This document shows positions 26,705 through 34,908 of a DNA stretch of 64,000 nucleotides, piece by piece. The position numbers and the translations under genes were made by a program. The stretch comes from Clostridiales bacterium 38-18 (GTDB lineage: Bacteria; Bacillota; Clostridia; Peptostreptococcales; Acidaminobacteraceae), in contig MKTL01000006.1 of NCBI GenBank assembly GCA_001897605.1, forward strand, positions 549,132 to 613,131, in the 5' to 3' direction. The notes beneath the pieces are model-generated. The model was not told the DNA's origin and searched no databases. It worked only from the letters and a program-made list of their open reading frames with translations. Position 1 is the stretch's first letter, and each line of letters opens with the position of its first letter.

Positions 26705-27142
26705 TTAGAATCGTATTCCTAGCGCTTCCATATCTTCGGCTAAATCATCCATGTTCGCCGTCATGAAGTCATTGTAAGATTCCCAAGTTGCCGCATCCCA
26801 AATTTCTATTCGGGAGCCAGCGCCGTTAACATAAACCTCTTTATCAAGATTTGCATGTGCTCTCAGTGTTTGCGGTACAAGAATTCTACCTTGCTTATCT
26901 AACTCACACTCAGTTGCCCCCGCAAAGAATGACCTTGCAAATGCTCTTGCATTTTTGTTCGATAGTGGTAATTGCTTAAGCTTCTCTTCGAAAATTTGCC
27001 ACTCTTCGAGTGAAAAGACGAACAAACAATGGTCAAGACCTTTAGTTATGTAGAAGCTTTCTCCCAGCTTCTCACGAAACTTTGATGGGATGCTTAATCT
27101 ATTTTTTGCGTCGACTGAGTGTTTAAATTCTCCAGTAAACAT
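26705..27142 (-). CDS. mraZ: Transcriptional regulator MraZ
   Basis: 145 residues with two SpoVT/AbrB-like MraZ domains; the [14 protein letters not shown] and [17 protein letters not shown] motifs (DxxGR type) are each seen once. MraZ forms a ring and controls its own division operon by binding short direct repeats at the promoter, and such repeats are present here. The start was moved to the ATG giving MFTGEF, which matches the family start and has GGAG five bases upstream; the earlier in-frame ATG has none. Confidence 0.96.
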   Translation of the reverse strand: MFTGEFKHSVDAKNRLSIPSKFREKLGESFYITKGLDHCLFVFSLEEWQIFEEKLKQLPLSNKNARAFARSFFAGATECELDKQGRILVPQTLRAHANLDKEVYVNGAGSRIEIWDAATWESYNDFMTANMDDLAEDMEALGIRF

Positions 27143-27188
27143 AATCGCTCCATCAAATGACATTATTTTTGAAAACTCATGGTCTTTC

Positions 27189-27218
27189 TACCCACTTTGT
27201 GACACTTTATACCACTAA
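27189..27218 (-). promoter_or_regulatory. MraZ-box array: three phased 10-bp repeats
   Basis: On the minus strand three consecutive 10-mers read TTAGTGGTAT, AAAGTGTCAC and AAAGTGGGTA. The shared core AGTG recurs every 10 bp, the period of known MraZ sites (GTGGG or AAAGTG repeats). The array begins about eight bases after the -10 element and so covers the start of transcription. Confidence 0.85.
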
Positions 27219-27226
27219 TTAATCTA

Positions 27227-27255
27227 ATTTTAATCTTTTTTAATAAAAATAGCAA
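27227..27255 (-). promoter_or_regulatory. Promoter of the mraZ operon
   Basis: TTGCTA (27250-27255) and TAAAAT (27227-27232), spacer 17, minus strand. It lies between the lgt terminator and the MraZ boxes. Confidence 0.75.
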
Positions 27256-27294
27256 TAAAAAAAAGCGACTTTTATCGATAAAAGTCGCTTTTTT
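27256..27294. terminator. Terminator between lgt and mraZ
   Basis: A fully self-complementary core GCGACTTTTATCGATAAAAGTCGC (two 12-base halves, 27265-27288) is flanked by A's on one side and T's on the other, so it works in both directions. Here it ends lgt on the minus strand. Confidence 0.9.
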
Positions 27295-27315
27295 CAACAT
27301 TTTAGTGCCTCAGTC

Positions 27316-28125
27316 CTACTGTTTATTTTCCTCTTGTATTACCTCATTTTGTGAAACACTATTTGTGGTAGTATCCTTGGAATCTGAGTCAATTTTCCAC
27401 CAGCCTTTTTTTCTTGCCACCGCTATAAACACTATGCCACAAACGATAAATATGAGACTGATAAACTGCGCCATGCGAATTGGCCCAAGCATTAAGCTAT
27501 CCGTTCTGAGGCCTTCTACGAAAAATCTACCCACTGAGTAGAGGATCAGATATTTTACAAAATGTTCACCATAGAATTTTCTCTTCTTGAATATAAGTAC
27601 CAAAGCTGCAAATACAAGAACATTCCAGATAGATTCATACAAAAATGTCGGATGCACCTTTACACCATCCACCATAATTCCCCAAGGTAGATCAGTCGGT
27701 CCACCATGCGCTTCTTGATTAACAAAATTACCCCAACGCCCTATCGCCTGACCTAAAATCAAAGGCATGGCAACCATATCCGCCATATCACCAAAATTAA
27801 GCTTTTTCACTTTGCATACGATGTATCCACCGATTAAACCACCTATGATACCACCGTGTATTGCCAAACCGCCTTCTCTAAAAGCAAGTATATGACTAGG
27901 GTTTTGCGCATAATAGTCCCATTCAAATACCACATAGTAAAGTCTTGCGAAAACAATTGCCATTGGTAAAATTACCAGAACAAGATCTAAAATATCATCT
28001 TCCTTATAGCCGTATCTCTTTCCTACCTTCATTAGTATCAATGAGCCTATCAACATGGCACTTGCAATGATTATGCCATACCAAGCAATACCTATACCAA
28101 AAATTTCAAATGCATAACGATCCAT
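27316..28125 (-). CDS. lgt: Prolipoprotein diacylglyceryl transferase Lgt
   Basis: 269-residue integral membrane enzyme moving diacylglycerol from phosphatidylglycerol to the lipobox cysteine of prolipoproteins. The signature GQAIGRWGNFVNQEAHGGPTD-like stretch (about residues 135-155), the HGGIIGG loop and HPTFLYES are intact. A Lys/Asp/Asn-rich tail of about 25 residues extends past the last membrane segment. Follows the M16 peptidase pair and has its own terminator. Confidence 0.97.
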   Translation of the reverse strand: MDRYAFEIFGIGIAWYGIIIASAMLIGSLILMKVGKRYGYKEDDILDLVLVILPMAIVFARLYYVVFEWDYYAQNPSHILAFREGGLAIHGGIIGGLIGGYIVCKVKKLNFGDMADMVAMPLILGQAIGRWGNFVNQEAHGGPTDLPWGIMVDGVKVHPTFLYESIWNVLVFAALVLIFKKRKFYGEHFVKYLILYSVGRFFVEGLRTDSLMLGPIRMAQFISLIFIVCGIVFIAVARKKGWWKIDSDSKDTTTNSVSQNEVIQEENKQ

Positions 28126-28158
28126 AAAATCTCCTTGTCTTTCCTATAAAGTCTCTGA

Positions 28159-29433
28159 CTATAATTTATTTAAATAGCCTATCGTGTAATTGTCTAGATC
28201 AATAAAATCCTTTATTAATGCGATGGCACAATCTACAGTAACCAATTGGTACGCTTCCAGTTGAGCAAAAATGTCGATTTGACGCATAACCGAATGTGTG
28301 AAATTATTCGCTATAGATTGCAATGAGTTAAATGATACAATTGAACGACCATGCATTTTTCGCTTAAGCCTTATAAAGCCTTCTTCGTCAAAATCTTCTA
28401 GCTTCAATCTTCTTAGTTCATTAAAAATCTCTTCCTTTAGCCTTATCACATCATCACTTTCATTGCTAATTGCAAAATAGGCAAATCCTTTTCCAATCTG
28501 AATATCAAAATCAAAATACTCTGTTACAATTCCTAGATCATACATATGTTTAAAAAAGCGACTACTTCTTCCAAAATACTGATCCATGATTAATCTTAAC
28601 GCAGCGAGCTTAACCTCACTGTCTTGATCGAAATAGCTCGGGTTCCCCTTAAAGCCAACCGTTACCGAAGGTCGAGTAACATCCTTTTTCACTTCAATCT
28701 CATTTGCAACTACTTCATAGGGTTCATCTGGGATGATTATTTCAGGCTTAAAGGTACGCGATTTATATTCATCTGTTAGCGCATTTTCAATAATTGGTAG
28801 TATCGCTTCTAAATCAATATTGCCATATAAAAAAAGCTTCATGTTTTTGGGCGAATAAAAATGCTTATAGCAGGACAGGATAATTTCAGGTGTTATATTC
28901 ATAATCGATTCTACACTACCTGCGATTTCGTCCTTAACTGGATGGTTGTGATAAAATGCATTAAAAAAAGTGTTGTAGAGCTCCCATGAAGGCTCATCCA
29001 TATACATTCTTATTTCCTGCTCTATAATTGATTTTTCCTTCGCCACAGATTTATCGCTGATGTCCGTCTTCTGAACCATCTCAAGAAGATTTTTTAGACA
29101 GATTTCAAAGTTATCAATGGTTTCGAAATAATAGACGGTTGATTCAGAGCTCGTATAAGCATTAACACTTGCACCCAGCTTTTCAAATCTTTCAAAGGTA
29201 CTCTTGTCTTGATCCTCAAAGATTTGATGCTCTAGAAAATGTGCCGCACCATGAGGAATTCCATAGGTGACGCCATCCAAAACATAATCATTGTGCATAC
29301 CACCGTATTGTGTAGCAAAAAATGCGTATTTCTTTGCAAAGTCCTGTTTACGAAATACATATATATCTAAGCCACATTCAAGCTTTGTATTTAAAACCTC
29401 ATCACCCATATATTCAAAGCGACTAATTGCCAT
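28159..29433 (-). CDS. M16 zinc peptidase, active subunit (YmfH-like)
   Basis: 424 residues of the pitrilysin fold. The inverted zinc motif HFLEH is present near residue 65, with the downstream EKSIIEQEIRMYMDEP glutamate region. It is the catalytic member of a pair with the gene upstream, which lacks the motif; this is the arrangement of Bacillus YmfF/YmfH and of mitochondrial processing peptidase. The ATG chosen has GGGGAGG six bases upstream and overlaps the partner gene by 11 bases. Substrate unknown. Confidence 0.9.
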   Translation of the reverse strand: MAISRFEYMGDEVLNTKLECGLDIYVFRKQDFAKKYAFFATQYGGMHNDYVLDGVTYGIPHGAAHFLEHQIFEDQDKSTFERFEKLGASVNAYTSSESTVYYFETIDNFEICLKNLLEMVQKTDISDKSVAKEKSIIEQEIRMYMDEPSWELYNTFFNAFYHNHPVKDEIAGSVESIMNITPEIILSCYKHFYSPKNMKLFLYGNIDLEAILPIIENALTDEYKSRTFKPEIIIPDEPYEVVANEIEVKKDVTRPSVTVGFKGNPSYFDQDSEVKLAALRLIMDQYFGRSSRFFKHMYDLGIVTEYFDFDIQIGKGFAYFAISNESDDVIRLKEEIFNELRRLKLEDFDEEGFIRLKRKMHGRSIVSFNSLQSIANNFTHSVMRQIDIFAQLEAYQLVTVDCAIALIKDFIDLDNYTIGYLNKL

Positions 29434-30706
29434 CTTCTGCCTCCCCAACAAGCCTTGCTATTGTATCCAATTGAATCCCCTGAAAGGCTTCAATAACGGA
29501 TTCTCTAGAAATCTGCTTTGCTTCTTCAATTCTTTTCTCAATATCAAAATCACCAGTCGTTTGCAATATACCATAATAGTAATTAATAAACGAATTAGGG
29601 TAGTCTGAAATCGATCTTAAATTAGAAATCAAGGACGTTTTAGCGGTTTCAAATTCAACATCAGAAAAATTACCATTTTTAATATCATTTACTTCTTTCA
29701 TTATTAGTGCCTCAGCTTCATCAAATCGATTCATATCAATTCCAGCATAAATCATAAGAAGTGATTTGAATTTTTCAATGCGTGAATAAATAGAATAACA
29801 CATCCCCGCTTTTTCTCTTACATTTCTGAAAAGCTTTGAGCTACCGCCTCCGCCAAGCATAATGTTACCAATCATAAGTGACTGATAATTAGGCGCATCA
29901 AATGACATATTTGTCCTCAGACCTAAACAGAGCTTTCCCTGTGTAATATTGTGCTTTTCGATGACGGTTTTAACCGACTCAGGTCTAAAGTAAATTCTTT
30001 CTCTCGGTACAACGGTCACTTCTTTTCTATTTAATATCATATTTTCTTTAATTAATTTCGCCATTGGTTCTATTTCAAAATCTCCGATGACACAAATGTC
30101 AATTTCAGAAGTCGACACAACCCTTTCAAGCTGCATAGCCAAATCAACAGCTGTAATTTTCTTCACGTCCTCAACATAGCCGAATTCGTGAATCATAAAA
30201 GGCTCCTCACTACACATACTCTCCACACAAGTTGTAATCACCCACTCGTCCTTGTGGTCTCTTCTCGCTTGAATCTCAGCGATAAGCGCTTCCTTTTCAA
30301 GTGAGATGATTTCCTCGTCAAATGCACCATTTATCAATTTGGGACGCGTCAAAAAATCACTGATTAATTGAATCGCTGATTCATATAAATTTTTAGAATC
30401 AACGTATTTTTCACTTGGCGTTTGCATTTTTAGCTGCAGCATTTGTCTTTCACCGTACTTGTGTACATCTGTGACAATTACGCTACCATACATCATATCA
30501 AGCTCTTTGCTAATTTCCTGAGTGTCATTAAATTTATAAGTCGCTTGATCGATCACCCTTGATAGCAACGCATTAAGTGACACCTCATCCCTAGTTAGGG
30601 GCCGTTTCATGTAAATCCCAAAGAGCACTGTTTTAAATTTGTTCGACTTCACAAGGTGTAATTCAACGCCAGGATATAGCGTTAAATCTTGTATCTGATT
30701 AATCAT
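29423..30706 (-). CDS. M16-family inactive partner subunit (YmfF-like)
   Basis: 427 residues of the same M16 fold. The place of the zinc motif reads LLSRVIDQAT, without the histidines, so it cannot bind zinc. The C-terminal M16 arginine/tyrosine pair (SSKLFRNVREKAGMCYSIYSR) that shapes the substrate site is retained, as in non-catalytic subunits of heterodimeric M16 proteases. First gene of a short operon with the active subunit. Confidence 0.9.
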   Translation of the reverse strand: MINQIQDLTLYPGVELHLVKSNKFKTVLFGIYMKRPLTRDEVSLNALLSRVIDQATYKFNDTQEISKELDMMYGSVIVTDVHKYGERQMLQLKMQTPSEKYVDSKNLYESAIQLISDFLTRPKLINGAFDEEIISLEKEALIAEIQARRDHKDEWVITTCVESMCSEEPFMIHEFGYVEDVKKITAVDLAMQLERVVSTSEIDICVIGDFEIEPMAKLIKENMILNRKEVTVVPRERIYFRPESVKTVIEKHNITQGKLCLGLRTNMSFDAPNYQSLMIGNIMLGGGGSSKLFRNVREKAGMCYSIYSRIEKFKSLLMIYAGIDMNRFDEAEALIMKEVNDIKNGNFSDVEFETAKTSLISNLRSISDYPNSFINYYYGILQTTGDFDIEKRIEEAKQISRESVIEAFQGIQLDTIARLVGEAEDGN

Positions 30707-30765
30707 AAGTCACATCCTATTCTTTGATTCGTATATGGAATTTTAATTTTCAGCGTCATAAAGAC

Positions 30766-30794
30766 ATTATAGCTTATTTACATCTTATTGTTAA
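30766..30794 (-). promoter_or_regulatory. Promoter of the M16 pair, overlapping the ychF promoter
   Basis: Minus strand: TTAACA (30789-30794) and TATAAT (30766-30771), spacer 17. Its -35 hexamer lies inside the spacer of the plus-strand ychF promoter, so polymerase cannot occupy both at once. Confidence 0.7.
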
Positions 30795-30805
30795 TACGCT
30801 ATAAT
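30777..30805 (+). promoter_or_regulatory. Promoter of ychF
   Basis: TTTACA (30777-30782) and TATAAT (30800-30805), spacer 17, about 55 bases before the ychF start codon. Confidence 0.75.
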
Positions 30806-30859
30806 ATTTTGATGTGATTGAAATACGGAATTAACAAATGATATAAAGGATGGGTTAAT

Positions 30860-31951
30860 ATGAAATTAGGTATAGTAGGTTTACCAAACGTTGGAAAAAG
30901 CACGTTGTTCAACGCTATTACAAAAGCAGGTGCTGAAAGTGCAAATTATCCATTTTGTACCATCGAACCAAACGTTGGTGTCGTATCGGTACCGGATAAA
31001 AGATTAGATGTCCTAAGAGATATGTACGATTCTAAAAAAATCGTTCATACAGCTATAGAATTTTATGATATTGCAGGTCTTGTTAGAGGTGCTTCTAAGG
31101 GTGAAGGTCTTGGCAATCAGTTCCTTAGCCACATAAGAGAGGTTGCTGCTATCGTACACGTTGTTAGATGCTTTGAGGATGAAAACGTCATCCACGTTGA
31201 AGGCAAAATCGGACCACTTAGCGATATCGAGACCATCAATTTAGAATTAATCCTTTCTGATGCTGAAATATTAGAAAGAAGAATTGCAAAAACCTCAAAG
31301 CAAGCCAAAGGCGATAAAACACTTGGTTCAGAGCTTGATATGTTAAATCGTGTAAAAGCTGTTTTAGACGAAGGTTTATCCGTAAGAACCATGGATTTGA
31401 ACGAAGAAGAAAGAGATTTCGTCAAATCACTTAACCTCTTATCCTTCAAACCGATTATCTACTGTGCAAACGTTTCTGAAGAGGACGTTGTCGGTGGCGT
31501 TGAAAACGACCACGTAAAGGCAGTACGTGCATTCGCTGAAACGGAAAATGCTGAAGTAGTCGTCATTTGCGGAAAAGTCGAACAAGAAGTCGCAGAACTT
31601 GAAGATGAAGATCGCGCAGCTTTCTTAGAAGAATTAGGACTCAAAGAATCCGGACTTGATCAGTTAATTCGTTCAAGCTACCACCTTCTCGACCTAATCA
31701 GCTTCTTAACAGCTGGTCCACAAGAAGTTCGTGCGTGGGACATCCGTAGAGGCACAAAAGCACCTCAAGCGGGTGGTAAAATCCACTCTGATATCGAAAG
31801 AGGCTTTATCCGTGCTGAAACGATTGCCTTTGAAGATTTAAGAACCTACGGCTCAATGGCAGCTGCAAAAGAATCTGGTAAGGTTAGATTAGAAGGTAAA
31901 GAATACGTCATCAATGATGGCGATGTTATTTTATTTAGATTCAACGTGTAA
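30860..31951 (+). CDS. ychF: Redox-regulated ATPase YchF
   Basis: 363-residue Obg-family P-loop protein that prefers ATP and binds ribosomes. G1 [12 protein letters not shown] (residues 7-18), the [10 protein letters not shown] switch region, a coiled-coil insertion (about 130-190) and a C-terminal TGS domain (about 280-363, with the [14 protein letters not shown] segment) are present. Monocistronic, divergent from the M16 pair. The codon choice looks more biased than in neighbours, as expected of a highly expressed gene. Confidence 0.98.
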   Translation: MKLGIVGLPNVGKSTLFNAITKAGAESANYPFCTIEPNVGVVSVPDKRLDVLRDMYDSKKIVHTAIEFYDIAGLVRGASKGEGLGNQFLSHIREVAAIVHVVRCFEDENVIHVEGKIGPLSDIETINLELILSDAEILERRIAKTSKQAKGDKTLGSELDMLNRVKAVLDEGLSVRTMDLNEEERDFVKSLNLLSFKPIIYCANVSEEDVVGGVENDHVKAVRAFAETENAEVVVICGKVEQEVAELEDEDRAAFLEELGLKESGLDQLIRSSYHLLDLISFLTAGPQEVRAWDIRRGTKAPQAGGKIHSDIERGFIRAETIAFEDLRTYGSMAAAKESGKVRLEGKEYVINDGDVILFRFNV

Positions 31952-32002
31952 TTGTTCGCAAATATCAAAACCAAAATTAATATCAATTTGAATTAAATAA
32001 AT

Positions 32003-32035
32003 AAGGCTCAGAGTTTCTACTCTGGGCCTTTAATT
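32003..32035. terminator. Shared terminator between ychF and the ATL gene
   Basis: Hairpin AAGGCTCAGAGT / ACTCTGGGCCTT with a TTCT loop, and T-rich flanks on both sides. It ends both convergent genes. Confidence 0.75.
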
Positions 32036-32039
32036 TGTT

Positions 32040-32354
32040 CTATTTAAAATCATAAAAGTATGACTTCTCTACCCTATTCTCTGAAACAAATCTTACCCCT
32101 TCTTTTTTTAATAGCAGAATTTGCTCCATTTCACCAGAACCGCTTAGAACAATTTCGCCTTTAACATTGACGATTCTATACCAAGGTAGACCTTCCTTTT
32201 TTGACAGTGAATGAAGCACTCTGACTACCATTCTGGCACCCCTCGGATGTCCCGCTGCTGCAGCCACAGCTCCATAGCTTGCGACCTTGCCACTCGGAAC
32301 TCTTCTTATGGCTGAAAGTATATCGATTGTAAGCTGACTGTATTCTTTTTCCAT
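32040..32354 (-). CDS. Alkyltransferase-like protein (ATL; inactive MGMT homologue)
   Basis: 104 residues matching the DNA-binding domain of O6-alkylguanine transferases (VPSGKVASYGAVAAAAGHPRGARMVVRVLHSL). The active-site motif PCHR is replaced by PWYR at residues 57-60, so no alkyl transfer is possible. ATL proteins bind O6-alkylguanine lesions and pass them to nucleotide excision repair. Most known ATLs have PWHR; the tyrosine is a further change. GGAGG five bases upstream sets the ATG. Confidence 0.88.
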   Translation of the reverse strand: MEKEYSQLTIDILSAIRRVPSGKVASYGAVAAAAGHPRGARMVVRVLHSLSKKEGLPWYRIVNVKGEIVLSGSGEMEQILLLKKEGVRFVSENRVEKSYFYDFK

Positions 32355-32430
32355 TCGAACCTCCAACGGTCAAAAGCAATTGCTTAATCATCTGTAACTC
32401 ATAGCAACATATGATTAAGCAGTACCTTTA

Positions 32431-33300
32431 TCAGCTCCCACCGACTTGTATTGGCTCAGGAACTTCGACCTCGACAATGCTGTGATAAACCACTGCGCTA
32501 ACGACGATTACACCGCCAACAAGTGCCAAGATTCCCGGTTTTTCTCCAGTACCAAAGAAAACCCAAAGTGGATTTAATAATGGCTCTAAAACTGGTATCA
32601 AAATCCCTTCTAAAACAGAAACATGTTCAATTCCCTTAGTGAAAAAGATGTATGAAAAGCCGAGCTGAAAAATACCTAAAAGTAAAATACCAATCACATT
32701 CGTTCCAGTAAAGCTTAATCCGCCATAGAATGGAATACCTGCAACAAACATCATTGCATTACCCCAAATAACGATTTCTATCGGTTTACGATTTTGTATT
32801 TTCTTAAGACTGATGATCATCAGTGCCATGGAGATCCCTGATAAAACCGCTAGGATATTCCCTATAATGCCACCGCCATCGATGTCGCCGATAAAAAATA
32901 AAATCATACCAACAAATACGATTGCTACAGTTGTATAGTCTTTCTTACCAAACTTTTCCTTAAGAAAGATACCGCCGATAACCAATGCCCATATCGGTGA
33001 GGTAAACTGAAGTAAGATTGCATTTGCTGAAGTTGTTAACTTATTTGCCGAAACAAAAAGCATGACCAAGATCATATAATTAAACGCTGCAAGCCATACA
33101 AACTTATCAGGCTTTTTTGGAAAACGCTTATATACGATTCTGAAAAACAATAACATTACAAGTGCAGAAATACCACTTCTCATCCCTGAAATTGCAAGTG
33201 GATGCCACGATACCATCTTAATCAAAAGACCACCTGTGCTCCATAACAGAGATGCGGCAACAACAAATAATATCGCTATAATACGTTGGTTTTTAAACAT
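32431..33300 (-). CDS. EamA/DMT-family transporter
   Basis: 289 residues, about ten membrane segments arranged as two EamA repeats (the first around 9-135, the second around 150-275). Family features seen: an early GGLLIKMV loop and WALVIGGIFLKEKF at the end of repeat 1, and GILIPVLEPLLNPLWVFF in repeat 2. DMT exporters move metabolites or drugs; the substrate is not predictable. It follows marR by four bases, so it is probably the regulator's target. Confidence 0.88.
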   Translation of the reverse strand: MFKNQRIIAILFVVAASLLWSTGGLLIKMVSWHPLAISGMRSGISALVMLLFFRIVYKRFPKKPDKFVWLAAFNYMILVMLFVSANKLTTSANAILLQFTSPIWALVIGGIFLKEKFGKKDYTTVAIVFVGMILFFIGDIDGGGIIGNILAVLSGISMALMIISLKKIQNRKPIEIVIWGNAMMFVAGIPFYGGLSFTGTNVIGILLLGIFQLGFSYIFFTKGIEHVSVLEGILIPVLEPLLNPLWVFFGTGEKPGILALVGGVIVVSAVVYHSIVEVEVPEPIQVGGS

Positions 33301-33304
33301 ATGA

Positions 33305-33748
33305 CTACTCTCCTGTATGATCCCTGAAATTATTGTTAATACGTTTTAAGAGGCTTAGGAATAATTCTCTTTCTTCATTTGAAAGCCCTTCATATGCAGT
33401 TGCTACTACTTTCTTAGAGATATTTCTATATTTTTGCTCAATGGAGCTTCCTCTATCAGTTAAGGCAATAAATGAGACGCGTTTGTCATCGGGATTAACC
33501 TTTTTTTCTATATATCCTTGACTTAGTAAATGATTGATAAGAACCGTTACAGTTGATTTATCCTTGCCAATTCTTTCAGCGATTAACTTCATAGTAACTG
33601 GCTCTTTGGATTCATATAAAACCGTTAGAATACTTCCGTGTGAGGGTATTATATCCGATAATCCCTCTTTTTTTAATGCCTCATCGATAAAGTGATGCAT
33701 ATTTTGCCTAGTTTTACTTATAAAATAAACGATAAACTGATCTTTCAT
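33305..33748 (-). CDS. MarR-family transcriptional regulator
   Basis: 147 residues with a winged helix-turn-helix (about 45-105: MKLIAERIGKDKSTVTVLINHLLSQGYIEKK, then the wing NPDDKRVSFIALT). MarR repressors dissociate from DNA on binding phenolic or oxidising compounds. The start is uncertain: the promoter below rules out the first in-frame TTG, leaving ATGs at 33760 and 33748; the latter has AGGAG close upstream and gives the usual family length. It is divergent from the oxidoreductase and heads an operon with the DMT transporter and the ATL gene. Confidence 0.9.
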   Translation of the reverse strand: MKDQFIVYFISKTRQNMHHFIDEALKKEGLSDIIPSHGSILTVLYESKEPVTMKLIAERIGKDKSTVTVLINHLLSQGYIEKKVNPDDKRVSFIALTDRGSSIEQKYRNISKKVVATAYEGLSNEERELFLSLLKRINNNFRDHTGE

Positions 33749-33775
33749 TTCTCCTACCATTACCTTTCTAGACTC

Positions 33776-33804
33776 ATTATAATCAATACGCAAGGGACTG
33801 GCAA
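33776..33804 (-). promoter_or_regulatory. Promoter of the marR operon
   Basis: Minus strand TTGCCA (33799-33804) and TATAAT (33776-33781), spacer 17. The transcript would start about 20 bases before the chosen marR ATG. Confidence 0.8.
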
Positions 33805-33820
33805 TGAAAATAAATGACTG

Positions 33821-33851
33821 CTAAAATTAGTTTGACATAAAACTATTTTAG
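33821..33851. promoter_or_regulatory. Probable MarR operator over the oxidoreductase promoter
   Basis: Inverted repeat with 7-base perfect arms CTAAAAT (33821-33827) and ATTTTAG (33845-33851), extended by near-matching AGTTT / AAACT. It covers the -35 element and spacer of the plus-strand promoter and lies upstream of the marR promoter, the usual layout of a MarR site between divergent genes. Confidence 0.7.
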
Positions 33852-33860
33852 TTCTATAAT
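33832..33860 (+). promoter_or_regulatory. Consensus promoter of the YhdH-type oxidoreductase
   Basis: TTGACA (33832-33837) and TATAAT (33855-33860) with a 17-base spacer: a perfect sigma-A consensus. Such strength with an operator across it implies a tightly repressed, highly inducible gene. Confidence 0.9.
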
Positions 33861-33884
33861 CACCCTTATAAAGGAGGTTGAATT

Positions 33885-34868
33885 ATGAAATTTAAAGCTT
33901 TGAGAATTCATTTAGAGCCTGAGCTCATTCGTTCTATCGAGGTCATTGACGAAACCTATTTACCAGATAACGATGTTTTGATAGAAGTCCATTACTCATC
34001 ACTTAATTATAAAGACGCCCTATCTGCAAGTGGTAACAAAGGCGTCTCTAAGAATTATCCACACACCCCTGGCATTGATGCTGCTGGCGTGGTCATAGAA
34101 AGTAAAAGTTTAAAATGGAAGGCAGGAGATCGCGTCATCGTCACAGGATACGATCTAGGTATGAACACATTTGGTGGTTTTTCAGAGTATATATGCGTTC
34201 CTAGCGAATGGATCGTCAAATGCCCCGATCAACTCGATCTCAGAGATGCGATGTGTTACGGTACTGCAGGCTTTACTGCTGCTCTATCGGTTGAACAGAT
34301 CGTTAATAATGTCTCTCCAGATGCCGGTGAAATTCTTGTTACAGGTGCTACTGGCGGCGTTGGTAGTGTTGCTATCGCAATCCTCGCAAAGCTTGGCTAC
34401 AAGGTTGTTGGCGCATCAGGCAAACCGCAATATGAAGGCTTTTTAAAGGGTATCGGCGCTGAAAGAATGATTCTTAGAGATGAAATTGACGACCATTCAG
34501 GTAAGCCGTTACTTCGTCCAAACTGGGCGGGTGTTATAGACACAGTTGGTGGTAATATTCTTGCAACTGCTCTTAAGTCCACTCAATACCAAGGACACGT
34601 AACCTGCTGCGGTAATGTAGCAAATCATGAGTTTACAACCTCCGTATACCCTTTTATACTAAAGGGGATTACGCTACATGGTATTGACTCTGTAATGTGT
34701 GATGCTGTAAAAAGAGAAGAAATTTGGGGGTTGATTGCTGATAAATGGTACATTGAAGGCTTCTCAAATGCCGTTTTAGAGATTGGATTTGATGAGGTTA
34801 TTGATCAAATCAACCTTATATTATCCGGGAAACATTTAGGAAGAACCATCGTTAACCCTAGAAAATGA
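33885..34868 (+). CDS. YhdH/AcuI-type quinone oxidoreductase (medium-chain reductase)
   Basis: 327 residues of the zinc-free MDR family: a GroES-like N-terminal domain (SSLNYKDALSASGNKGVSKNYP, GIDAAGVV) and a Rossmann domain with the glycine-rich VTGATGGVGSVAI stretch. YhdH/AcuI members reduce acrylyl-CoA or other enones with NADPH. Divergent from marR, with an operator and a perfect promoter between them, so its role is probably detoxification of an electrophile sensed by MarR. AAAGGAGG precedes the ATG. Confidence 0.92.
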   Translation: MKFKALRIHLEPELIRSIEVIDETYLPDNDVLIEVHYSSLNYKDALSASGNKGVSKNYPHTPGIDAAGVVIESKSLKWKAGDRVIVTGYDLGMNTFGGFSEYICVPSEWIVKCPDQLDLRDAMCYGTAGFTAALSVEQIVNNVSPDAGEILVTGATGGVGSVAIAILAKLGYKVVGASGKPQYEGFLKGIGAERMILRDEIDDHSGKPLLRPNWAGVIDTVGGNILATALKSTQYQGHVTCCGNVANHEFTTSVYPFILKGITLHGIDSVMCDAVKREEIWGLIADKWYIEGFSNAVLEIGFDEVIDQINLILSGKHLGRTIVNPRK

Positions 34869-34869
34869 T

Positions 34870-34905
34870 AAAAAGCCCTTCTAAACTGGTTTAGAAGGGC
34901 TTTCT
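34870..34905. terminator. Shared terminator, YhdH gene and DUF4003 gene
   Basis: Hairpin AAAGCCCTTCTAAA / TTTAGAAGGGCTTT with a short loop between two convergent genes; A/T runs on both flanks allow use in both directions. Confidence 0.9.
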
Positions 34906-34908
34906 TAC

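Noticed and set aside
30860-31951. ychF as horizontally acquired because of its different codon use
   Set aside because: The bias is that of a highly expressed housekeeping gene and the protein is a standard YchF.
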